15,346 bases of DNA, taken from NCBI GenBank assembly GCA_023426765.1, contig JAEZBW010000276.1, forward strand, positions 1 through 15,346, read 5' to 3'. Below the pieces are notes generated by a model. It did no database searches. It was not told where the DNA came from and worked only from the letters and a program-made list of their open reading frames with translations. Numbering within the stretch: the first letter of the stretch is position 1; every line of letters starts with the position of its first letter. Source of the stretch: Bacillota bacterium. GTDB lineage: Bacteria; Bacillota; Clostridia; DSM-8532. A program made the translations under genes and the position numbers. Shown here in pieces: positions 6,398 to 12,724 of this stretch.

Positions 6398-7852
6398 TTA
6401 TCGGGCGGTTTCTTCCTTTGCGGCTTTTTCCATTTCATCTCCTTCTTCCGTATCGATGGCCGATATGGGAGATACTCTGATCTTTTTTTTCTGGGGAAGG
6501 TATTTATCCACCGATATTTGTTCGGTTTTTATCACATTTCCCGACGAATCCACCGTTTCGCGGTATACCTCCACCCTGCAGCCGGGTTTAGCCTCGCGGA
6601 CAACCACTTTTTCACCGGGCTTCAGGGAGGGATCAATTACGGATTCAACGCCTTCGGACTGTGTTGTTTCAGTGACTTTTGTCCGTATCCGAAACCTGTT
6701 TCCGGTCTGCGGCTTGCGCCCCCAAATGGAAACGTTCACCTGGCTGCCGGTGATCCTGGATTCAACAATAATGGCATAGCCCAGATTGTTTTTGAACTTG
6801 AAGTCAATATAACCCTGGGAGATGGTCGCATCCCGGCCTACGCCAATATAGGACAGCGGAATCGTATGGTTTCTTCTTTCCACAATCTCAAGCCCACTAA
6901 GCAATACGGCATTGTAAAATGTGGATGTCACCTGGCAAATCCCGCCGCCCAGCCCATCCACCAGCTCATTGTTGACGATGACCTTTGCAGGCTTGTAACC
7001 GTTTTTCACGGTTCTGTCCCCCAGCACTTTATCCATTGAAAAGACCTCGCCGGGGAGAAGCACCTTCTGGTCGATTTTACCGCTGGCCGTTTTTATGTTA
7101 TGAACTCTTCCCTCATTTACGGTGCTGAAAACAGTGTGGAACTCCGCAAGCCTGGTTGTAATCTTGTCAAGCATCTGTGCCGGGATGTCCGGAGTAATCT
7201 CTACGATGCACAGCTCCACATCCTGCAGTGTTCTTTCAAGCAGGGATTCCTCCACCCTGTCCAGGCTAAGCTTCATGTCCAACATAAAGCCTGTTTGGTG
7301 CGGTGTCACCTTAACGACGCCGGATTTCACCGAAATGGAGGCGTTTTTAGGTTTTCTTTCGGTATCCTGGCGGATGCTGTCCAAAATCTGGACTGTTTTT
7401 TCTTTATCATAACACATTTCGGCAATGATTTGCAGGCTTTGTTTACGCAAATTCCGGATTTCCATCAGCCGTTGGAAGATATTCCCCTGTCGGCCCCTGG
7501 AATAGGCCAAATCAAGGGCTTTTCCATATTCGGCCTCGTAGCCGATATCATGGAATGGAAGCCTGTATTGCTTCAGCGGAGTAATCAGCTGAATTCCATC
7601 CTTTTGAAAGGTTAACTCCATGTTGGTTCGCAAAAGAACAAGGGCTTCCTCCCTTGTCAGGTCGCCAACCTCAATTCCGTCCACTGATATTCCGGGGTAG
7701 ATGGTTTTTTGATTCAGGATGGAGCACAGATGGAGGAACAGACCTGCGAGAACCACCACCAGGCACACGATCAGGATATGCCACCATTTCAGGTGATTCA
7801 ATAACCTGTGCTCAGCGTTCAACGCGGCGTTTTTATTCTTTCGGAATACCAT
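6398..7852 (-). CDS. VanW family membrane protein with G5 domain (YoaR-like)
   Basis: A 484-aa protein with a cytoplasmic basic N-terminus, one transmembrane helix (about 24-46) and an extracellular part. After ISVDGIEVGDLTREEA comes a PG_binding_4-type region (to about 205). A VanW domain (about 230-365) carries GGGICQVTSTFYN at 302-314 and the RRNH motif near 326-329. A G5-like domain (about 385-455) and a charged Lys/Glu-rich tail follow. VanW proteins are linked to cell-wall and spore-envelope functions but no reaction is established. In this family the GGGICQ segment resembles a catalytic Cys loop (Cys306), which is inference. ATG 7852 is supported by GGTGAT 4 bases upstream; the codon before it is a stop, so no upstream start exists in frame. 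The gene starts a run with DUF2225 and the AIR-synthase-like gene. Confidence 0.9.
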   Translation of the reverse strand: MVFRKNKNAALNAEHRLLNHLKWWHILIVCLVVVLAGLFLHLCSILNQKTIYPGISVDGIEVGDLTREEALVLLRTNMELTFQKDGIQLITPLKQYRLPFHDIGYEAEYGKALDLAYSRGRQGNIFQRLMEIRNLRKQSLQIIAEMCYDKEKTVQILDSIRQDTERKPKNASISVKSGVVKVTPHQTGFMLDMKLSLDRVEESLLERTLQDVELCIVEITPDIPAQMLDKITTRLAEFHTVFSTVNEGRVHNIKTASGKIDQKVLLPGEVFSMDKVLGDRTVKNGYKPAKVIVNNELVDGLGGGICQVTSTFYNAVLLSGLEIVERRNHTIPLSYIGVGRDATISQGYIDFKFKNNLGYAIIVESRITGSQVNVSIWGRKPQTGNRFRIRTKVTETTQSEGVESVIDPSLKPGEKVVVREAKPGCRVEVYRETVDSSGNVIKTEQISVDKYLPQKKKIRVSPISAIDTEEGDEMEKAAKEETAR

Positions 7853-7862
7853 TCACATCACC

Positions 7863-7868
7863 ATTATA
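7863..7868 (-). promoter_or_regulatory. Isolated perfect -10 box (TATAAT) just before vanW
   Basis: A perfect TATAAT lies 10 bases before the vanW start codon. A start point about 7 bases downstream would leave a leader of only a few bases and cut off the GGTGAT ribosome site. No convincing -35 box is seen at 16-18 bases. Either the transcript is nearly leaderless or the match is chance. Confidence 0.25.
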
Positions 7869-7889
7869 TAGTATTCCGGGCACCGCGCG

Positions 7890-8002
7890 GTCATTCTGAG
7901 CGCAGCAGTTAATTTTAAGCGCAGCGCGTCTTTCTGAGTGCAGCGAAGAATCTAATAAATTCGTACTCACTTAAAAAGATCCTTCACTTCGTTCAGGATG
8001 AC
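7890..8002. repeat. Palindromic MITE-like interspersed repeat
   Basis: A 113-base block with imperfect terminal inverted repeats: it opens with GTCATTCTGAGCGCAG and closes with CTTCGTTCAGGATGAC. A second left-type unit (7928-7953) and the right end (7977-8002) form a 26-base inverted pair that agrees at 19 positions. The sequence type (GTCATTCTGAGCG ... GAAGAATCT and its complement) resembles a repeat I recall from intergenic regions of many bacteria, with no coding capacity. A 10-bp perfect palindrome ACCGCGCGGT (7882-7891) abuts the left end. It fills the gap between thiI and vanW and probably acts as RNA structure at the thiI 3' end. Confidence 0.75.
7973..7999 (-). terminator. Candidate intrinsic terminator of thiI, inside the palindromic repeat
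   Basis: On the minus strand ATCCT and AGGAT pair across an 11-base segment that can add two more pairs (AC/GT), and the stem is followed by CTTTTTAAG. It begins 19 bases after the thiI stop. The stem is short, but the U-run and position fit termination, and the larger repeat palindrome could reinforce it. Confidence 0.4.
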
Positions 8003-8017
8003 ATGATACATGAGGTT

Positions 8018-9190
8018 TCACTCTATTTCCAACACTTCTGTTCCATCAAGCGCTTTTTGGATCAGAGCTTCCCCATCCAGGGCTTCTTCGTAGGCCAGTG
8101 TTTTTTCAAGCTGCGGTTTGGTCACCGGGTGTTTGGCCACAAAAACCGTACAGCAATCCTCATACGGAAGAATGGAGGTTTCGAAGGTGTCGATCCTTCT
8201 GGAGATATCGATCACTTCGCTTTTATCCATCCCGATGCAGGGCCGGTAAACAGGCATTTCTACCGCGCTGTTTGTCACCAGCAGGCTTTCGAGGGTCTGA
8301 CTCGCGACCTGGCCGATGGCCTCTCCGGTCACAAGCCCCAAAGAGCCGTTATTTTTGGCAATTCGCTCGGCGATGCGCATCATAAACCTGCGCATGATGA
8401 TCGTCAGGTAATCTTGCGGACACTTTTGATTGATTTCCATTTGAATTTCAGTAAACGGAACGATGTGCAGCCGTATTCCCTGCGTATATCCGGACAGAAT
8501 CTGGGCCAGGCGGATAACCTTGTCCTTCGCGCGTTCGCTGGTATACGGATAGCTGTAGAAATGCACCGCTTCGATACGAACACCCCTTTTGGCCACCATC
8601 CAGCCGGCAACGGGAGAGTCGATTCCGCCCGATATCAAAAGCGTCGCCTTGCCGTTGGAACCCACCGGCAGCCCCTTCACACCAGGGATGATCTCCGAAT
8701 AGAGATAGGTAAATTCACGGATTTCAACATACAGGATAAAATCCGGATCGATGACATTCACTTTCAGCTCCGGTACCTGGTCCAAAATCACGCCGCCTAA
8801 TTCTCTGGAAACCTCCATGGAGTTCATTGGGAACCTTTTATCCGCGCGTCTGGTTTCTACCTTAAAGGTTTTATAAGGATGCCTGCTGACAAGTGAGCGC
8901 ACCATTTCAACGGCCGACTGCCAGATGGTTTCCTTGTTGGTCTCAAGCTTTAGAACCGGGCTGACCGAGGCAATACCAAACACTCTGGTAAGGCGTTTTA
9001 TCGCTTCATCAACCGGATAATTTTCACGATCAGGCTCTACGTAAATCCTGCTCTGGGCTTTGAATACCGATACCTGCCCCAGCCCGTAAAGCGCTCTTTT
9101 CATGTTTTTCATCAATTTGGCTTCAAAAACAGGCCGGTTTAAACCCTTCAGAAAAATTTCCTCATAACGTACAAGAATTACCGTATCCAT
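8018..9190 (-). CDS. thiI: tRNA 4-thiouridine synthase ThiI (without rhodanese domain)
   Basis: A 390-aa ATP-dependent enzyme that adenylates tRNA uridine-8 and replaces its oxygen with sulfur. Seen: an N-terminal ferredoxin-like part with RYEEIFLKG, a THUMP domain (about 60-165), and the PP-loop SGGIDSP at 187-193. GEAIGQVASQT and a C-terminal PYEDCCTVF (Cys346/347, matching the conserved catalytic-loop cysteine region) follow. The E. coli enzyme has an extra C-terminal rhodanese domain. It is absent here, so sulfur most likely comes straight from the partner cysteine desulfurase encoded upstream, as in Bacillus-type pairs. ATG 9190 begins the canonical MD.VILVRYEEI; its ribosome site is weak (GTGAGAG). 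The gene is followed by the palindromic repeat. Confidence 0.95.
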   Translation of the reverse strand: MDTVILVRYEEIFLKGLNRPVFEAKLMKNMKRALYGLGQVSVFKAQSRIYVEPDRENYPVDEAIKRLTRVFGIASVSPVLKLETNKETIWQSAVEMVRSLVSRHPYKTFKVETRRADKRFPMNSMEVSRELGGVILDQVPELKVNVIDPDFILYVEIREFTYLYSEIIPGVKGLPVGSNGKATLLISGGIDSPVAGWMVAKRGVRIEAVHFYSYPYTSERAKDKVIRLAQILSGYTQGIRLHIVPFTEIQMEINQKCPQDYLTIIMRRFMMRIAERIAKNNGSLGLVTGEAIGQVASQTLESLLVTNSAVEMPVYRPCIGMDKSEVIDISRRIDTFETSILPYEDCCTVFVAKHPVTKPQLEKTLAYEEALDGEALIQKALDGTEVLEIE

Positions 9191-9220
9191 CGTTCTCTCA
9201 CTTTCTTCAGGACAGGGGAA

Positions 9221-9413
9221 GTTTCCATATCAGACAAGGGATAGGTTTGTATCCGCAATCTTAACCGCCCACTGTCTCTTATTTACTTTCGTTTTGATTT
9301 ATCGGGTCTGCTTCCTCATCAGGCTAAGGATAGCTTTGTATCCCGCAATCTTAACCGCCCACTGTCTCTTATTTACTTTCGTTTTAATTTATCAGGTCTG
9401 TTTCCTCATATGG
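9221..9413. repeat. Tandem direct repeat of about 90 bases between the desulfurase gene and thiI
   Basis: Two full units (about 9221-9309 and 9310-9399) and the start of a third (9400-9413). From 9254 and 9344 the two share 42 identical bases in a row, followed by 24 more with only three transitions and a terminal change; the other half is more diverged. Each unit contains a small hairpin, GGATA-6 bases-TATCC, whose stem is kept while the loop differs (GGTTTG against GCTTTG). It fills most of the 277-base gap 9191-9467; I see no convincing reading frame in it. It could be a leader RNA of thiI or a recent non-functional duplication. Confidence 0.8.
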
Positions 9414-9467
9414 TTACATATCTATCGTCTGAAAGTAAAAAAACATCTCCTCGTTTCTATATATCCT

Positions 9468-10613
9468 TCAGTACCGGATGACAGGTATGATTTTTTGTAT
9501 CACATCCAAAAAACGGACGGCTTCCTGTTCGGTATTCATACCCGAAAAACTGAGGCGAATGGCTCCTTCGATGTTTTCCTTCGGAAGGTTCATGGCTTTT
9601 AATACATGGCTGAACGCGTTCTTGTGGGATGAACAGGCCGAACCCACCGAAACGAATATATTCCCGGCTTCCAGATGGTGCATCAGCACCTGCGCCTTCA
9701 CCCTGGGAAAGGAAATATTTAAAATCCCCTCATAACCATTTTCCGGAGAGTTGATGATATATTGACCGGGTTCAAACATCCGGCCCAGGCCTTCGGTGAT
9801 GATGCTTTTTATTTTTTTCGCATTGCTACTGTTCGTTTCCATACGATTGTGAATGATCTCCGCGGCCAGCGCAAAAGCACAAACAGCCGGAACATTTTCA
9901 GTACCCGACCGCAGCTTCTTCTCCTGCCCGCCGCCATGCAAAACCGGCAGTATGTGGGTGTTCCTTCGGATGAATAAAGCTCCGCAGCCTTTCGGGCCGT
10001 GAATTTTATGGGAGGATAACGACACAAGGTCGGCATCCAATCTGGCCAGGTTAATGGGAATTTTGCCATAAGCCTGAACAGCATCCATATGGATGAGAGT
10101 TTTCGGGTTTTTAAGCCGGATAGCCCGGATTAATTCCCCGGCATTCTGGATGGCGCCGGTCTCATTATTCACCAGGATAAAACTGACCAGAGTGGTTCCG
10201 GCATGAACCCTGGTACTGATTGTTTCGGGGTTTAACAGACCATCGCTGTCTACCGGCATGATCTCAGTTGAAAACCCTTCGGTTTCAAGGTATGTAAAGC
10301 ATTCCAGCACCGATGGGTGCTCGATGGCCGAGGTGATGACATGCGTTCCCCTCTTTTTATTCGCCCGGCAAACCCCTTTAATAGCCCAGTTGTTCGACTC
10401 GGTTCCGCCGGAGGTGAAGTATATTTCCTGTTCGGAGGCCCCAAGCGTTTTTGCAATGGTTTCCCTGGATTTTTGCAGCGCTTTCTCGGCATCACTGCCC
10501 ATTTTATGCAGCGATGACGGATTGCCGTAAAGGGATGTGTAAACATCATTCATCGCTGCCAGAGCTTCCGGATATATCGCGGTTGTAGCGCTGTTATCGA
10601 AATAGATGTGCAA
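9468..10613 (-). CDS. Cysteine desulfurase (NifS/IscS-like)
   Basis: A 381-aa PLP enzyme that removes sulfur from cysteine and holds it as a persulfide. Seen: N-terminal YFDNSATT, the PLP-stacking His99 (AIEHPS), Asp177 (HMDAVQ), the Schiff-base lysine Lys203 in SSHKIHGPKG, and the active-site cysteine Cys327 in GSACSS. RSGTENV marks the substrate arginine region. Length is normal for this class. The start is TTG (10613) giving LHIYFDNS, preceded by AAGGGG at 6-7 bases; no ATG fits. Its position next to thiI suggests a dedicated sulfur donor for tRNA thiolation (NifZ-like role) rather than general Fe-S assembly, and no iscU or iscA is nearby. That assignment is inference from context. Confidence 0.95.
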   Translation of the reverse strand: MHIYFDNSATTAIYPEALAAMNDVYTSLYGNPSSLHKMGSDAEKALQKSRETIAKTLGASEQEIYFTSGGTESNNWAIKGVCRANKKRGTHVITSAIEHPSVLECFTYLETEGFSTEIMPVDSDGLLNPETISTRVHAGTTLVSFILVNNETGAIQNAGELIRAIRLKNPKTLIHMDAVQAYGKIPINLARLDADLVSLSSHKIHGPKGCGALFIRRNTHILPVLHGGGQEKKLRSGTENVPAVCAFALAAEIIHNRMETNSSNAKKIKSIITEGLGRMFEPGQYIINSPENGYEGILNISFPRVKAQVLMHHLEAGNIFVSVGSACSSHKNAFSHVLKAMNLPKENIEGAIRLSFSGMNTEQEAVRFLDVIQKIIPVIRY

Positions 10614-10639
10614 GGTGAACCCCTTTCCTTCTCTTCGGA

Positions 10640-11125
10640 TTAGACTGCATGCATCAGCTCAACGTTTATTTTGGCGTGATCTATGATCACGACAGCATAG
10701 GTTTCATCATCGCCTCCGCGGGGATCGGAGATGCTTCCAGGGTTTACGAGGATGTACCCCGGCCCGTATTCCATCTGCGATATATGCGTATGACCAAACA
10801 GCAGCAGCTGGATGTTCTCATACTGAGCCTTTGCATGAAGCCTGTCTATTCCCCATTTTACCGAATACCGGTGGCCATGGGTCAGCAAAACCCTCTGGCC
10901 TTCAATTTCCAGCAGCTTTTCGATGGGAACTTCGCCGATCATGTAATCACTGTTGCCATATACAGTCTCAAACCGAATTTTCGGATATAATTCATGCAGC
11001 CGGTCAGCATCTCTGAAATAATCTCCAAGGTGAATGACGATGTCTGCGTCCTGATGCTTTTTCAGCACCTTTTCTGCGAGCGAGGTATCTCCGTGGGTGT
11101 CGCTCATCACCAATAGCTTTATCAT
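10640..11125 (-). CDS. YfcE/MJ0936-family metallophosphoesterase
   Basis: A 161-aa calcineurin-like phosphoesterase with all metal-binding motifs: DTH at 9-11, GDYFRDAD around Asp35, GNSD at 57-60, THGH at 82-85 and GHTH at 111-114. The size and the lack of extra domains match the small YfcE-type phosphodiesterases, which bind two divalent metals (often Mn) and cut model phosphodiesters; the natural substrate is not known. No signal peptide, so cytoplasmic. It follows rdgB by 22 bases, part of the common clostridial rph-rdgB-phosphoesterase run. The ribosome site is modest (AGGA 11 bases before ATG 11125). The run suggests a role in nucleotide or RNA housekeeping, which is inference. Confidence 0.92.
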   Translation of the reverse strand: MIKLLVMSDTHGDTSLAEKVLKKHQDADIVIHLGDYFRDADRLHELYPKIRFETVYGNSDYMIGEVPIEKLLEIEGQRVLLTHGHRYSVKWGIDRLHAKAQYENIQLLLFGHTHISQMEYGPGYILVNPGSISDPRGGDDETYAVVIIDHAKINVELMHAV

Positions 11126-11147
11126 AAAAGAAAATTCCTGCCTGTGT

Positions 11148-11747
11148 TCAAGTTTTCAAGTATTTTTTTTCCAGTTCTTCCCGCAGTTTATTCAAGGCCC
11201 GGGCTCTGTGGCTGATATCATTTTTCACCGAATCGTGCAGCTGTGCCATGGTTTTGCCATATCCGGGCATAAAAAAAATCGGATCATACCCGAAACCGGC
11301 TGAACCATCTGGTTTTTCGGCGATGATCCCCTCCACGGTGCCATTGACGGTAAAGCTTCTTTCACTGGAAACAAAAGCGATGGAGCAGACAAACCTTGCC
11401 GTTCTGTATGGGCTGTCCACTCCGGACAAGAGGCCGACGATTTTTTCGTTCTTTTCCTGCTGGCTGGCCTGTTCTCCTGCGAATCGGGCTGTATAAATAC
11501 CGGGCGCGCCATTCAGAAAATCAATCTCCAGCCCGCTGTCGTCAGCCAGAACCATGCCTCCGGTATGCCTGAAAAGGGTCTGTGCCTTCAGCATGGCGTT
11601 TTCATCAAAAGTATTCCCGTTTTCTTCTATTTCAAAATCATACCCTGCGTCCTTCATTGAAATGATTTCGAAGGGAAGATCCTTCAGGATATCCTTGATC
11701 TCGTTCATTTTTCCCTTGTTTTTCGATGCAATGACCAGTTTTTCCAT
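11148..11747 (-). CDS. rdgB: XTP/dITP (non-canonical purine NTP) pyrophosphatase
   Basis: A 199-aa Ham1/RdgB-type enzyme that hydrolyses XTP, ITP and dITP to monophosphates, keeping deaminated purines out of DNA and RNA. Seen: ASKNKGK at 7-13, the ENGNTFDENA stretch at 42-51, the catalytic ADDSGLEI at 68-75, PGIYTARFAG after it, GFGYDPIF at 151-158 and SHRARAL at 179-185. Full length for the family. It begins 3 bases after the rph stop codon. The nearest GGAGG lies 14 bases upstream inside the end of rph, so translation is almost surely coupled to rph. The rph-rdgB order is common in Firmicutes. Confidence 0.97.
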   Translation of the reverse strand: MEKLVIASKNKGKMNEIKDILKDLPFEIISMKDAGYDFEIEENGNTFDENAMLKAQTLFRHTGGMVLADDSGLEIDFLNGAPGIYTARFAGEQASQQEKNEKIVGLLSGVDSPYRTARFVCSIAFVSSERSFTVNGTVEGIIAEKPDGSAGFGYDPIFFMPGYGKTMAQLHDSVKNDISHRARALNKLREELEKKYLKT

Positions 11748-11750
11748 CGG

Positions 11751-12479
11751 CTATTTAAAGCCCTCCATCAATGCCATCCTTTGAATGTCGATCAGTTCCC
11801 GGATACCGCTCTCGGCCAAATCCATCATGGTATTCATCGACTGCCTTGAAAACGGGGACATTTCACCGGTAGCCTGAACCTCTATCAGCTGTCCGGCGTC
11901 GGTCATCACAACATTCATGTCAACGGTCGCGTTGGAATCCTCTTCATAGCAAAGATCCAAAAGCTCCCGGCCGTTCACCAGGCCAACGCTGACAGCAGCG
12001 ACAAAGCGCTGTATGGGAATTTCGGATATTACTTTCTTATCCAGCAGCCAGCTGCAGGCATCCATCAGCGCAATAAACCCGCCGGTAATGGACGCAGTCC
12101 TGGTTCCGCCGTCGGCTTGTATCACATCGCAGTCGATCAGGATCGTCCGTTCGCCAAGCAGCTTCAGATCCACCACCGACCGCAGCGAGCGTCCGATCAG
12201 GCGCTGGATCTCATTTGCACGGCCATTCAGCTTCAGCTTTCCGATGTCGCGCATATTTCTGACCTGTGTTGCGCGGGGAAGCATGCTGTATTCGGCGGTA
12301 ACCCAGCCTTCCCCCGTTCCCTTCCGGAACGGCGGCACCTTGTCGTCCAGCGAGGCAGTGCAGATGACCTTTGTGTTCCCATATTCAACCAAGGCCGAGC
12401 CCTCGGCATATTTTATATAGTTCCTGGTGATTTTCACCTTCCTCAGCTCATTGTCTTTTCTGCCATCCAAACGTGACAT
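11751..12479 (-). CDS. rph: Ribonuclease PH
   Basis: A 242-aa phosphorolytic 3'-5' exoribonuclease that trims tRNA 3' ends with inorganic phosphate. Seen: N-terminal SRLDGRK, an ALVEYGNTKVICTAS strand region, the RNA-binding arginine patch (LPRATQVR), LIGRSLRSVVD, and the phosphate-site loop GGTRTASITGG. The C-terminal NVVMTD and EVQATGE complete a single RNase PH domain. I chose ATG 12479, which gives the family-standard MSRLDGR and has AAGGA about 9 bases upstream. An ATG six codons earlier (12497) lacks a good ribosome site. A sigma-A-like promoter lies about 70 bases upstream, making rph the first gene of the rph-rdgB-phosphoesterase run. No truncation or frameshift is seen. Confidence 0.97.
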   Translation of the reverse strand: MSRLDGRKDNELRKVKITRNYIKYAEGSALVEYGNTKVICTASLDDKVPPFRKGTGEGWVTAEYSMLPRATQVRNMRDIGKLKLNGRANEIQRLIGRSLRSVVDLKLLGERTILIDCDVIQADGGTRTASITGGFIALMDACSWLLDKKVISEIPIQRFVAAVSVGLVNGRELLDLCYEEDSNATVDMNVVMTDAGQLIEVQATGEMSPFSRQSMNTMMDLAESGIRELIDIQRMALMEGFK

Positions 12480-12556
12480 ACCGTTATTTCCTTTCATCGT
12501 TCCATAGTAAAGCGTTTCTTATATCACCCGGTTGGGTTTTTGTCTGCTATAGTTTG

Positions 12557-12584
12557 AGTATATCTGCGAAAAAATACTCTTCAA
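12557..12584 (-). promoter_or_regulatory. Sigma-A-type promoter of the rph operon
   Basis: On the minus strand TTGAAG (12584-12579) and TATACT (12562-12557) are spaced by 16 bases. Both are close to consensus (4 of 6 and 5 of 6). The predicted start point lies about 70 bases before rph, just after the terminator of the upstream amidase gene, which is where a promoter is needed. Confidence 0.6.
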
Positions 12585-12608
12585 CCATATTACCATAATC
12601 ATCAACAT

Positions 12609-12641
12609 AAAAAAATCAAAAGAATGGATGAATTCCTTTGA
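12609..12641 (-). terminator. Intrinsic terminator of the amidase gene, bidirectional in form
   Basis: A 10-bp stem (TCAAAGGAAT with ATTCTTTTGA, one G.U pair) and a 6-base loop are followed on the minus strand by seven T (12615-12609). On the plus strand the same stem is followed by ATTTTTT. It lies 83 bases after the amidase stop. The stem is AU-rich, but pairing is complete and the U-run immediate. Confidence 0.7.
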
Positions 12642-12724
12642 ATTTTTTATGAATTGTTACTATTTAAGCTGTCATTGTTATGAATGTACCACAGTTTCTG
12701 TCTTTCTAAACGCAGCCAAAGATT

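Noticed and set aside
6290..7039. A 249-codon open frame on the plus strand across the vanW 3' end and DUF2225 5' end.
   Set aside because: It is antisense to two genes with clear family motifs, its protein shows no recognisable domain, and it has no ribosome site.
8003..8800. A 265-codon plus-strand open frame opposite thiI.
   Set aside because: Antisense shadow of a strongly conserved gene; the His/Gln/Arg-rich composition is typical of reverse-frame translation.
9240..9330. Hammerhead-ribozyme-like pieces (CTGATGAG and CGAAA) in the tandem repeat, minus strand.
   Set aside because: The 20-odd bases between the two pieces do not form stem II, and no paired stems I/III or cleavage triplet are evident.
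12527..12545. ACCC-GGTT-GGGT followed by T5 on the plus strand as a terminator or leader hairpin.
   Set aside because: A 4-bp stem is too short, and no plus-strand gene precedes it.
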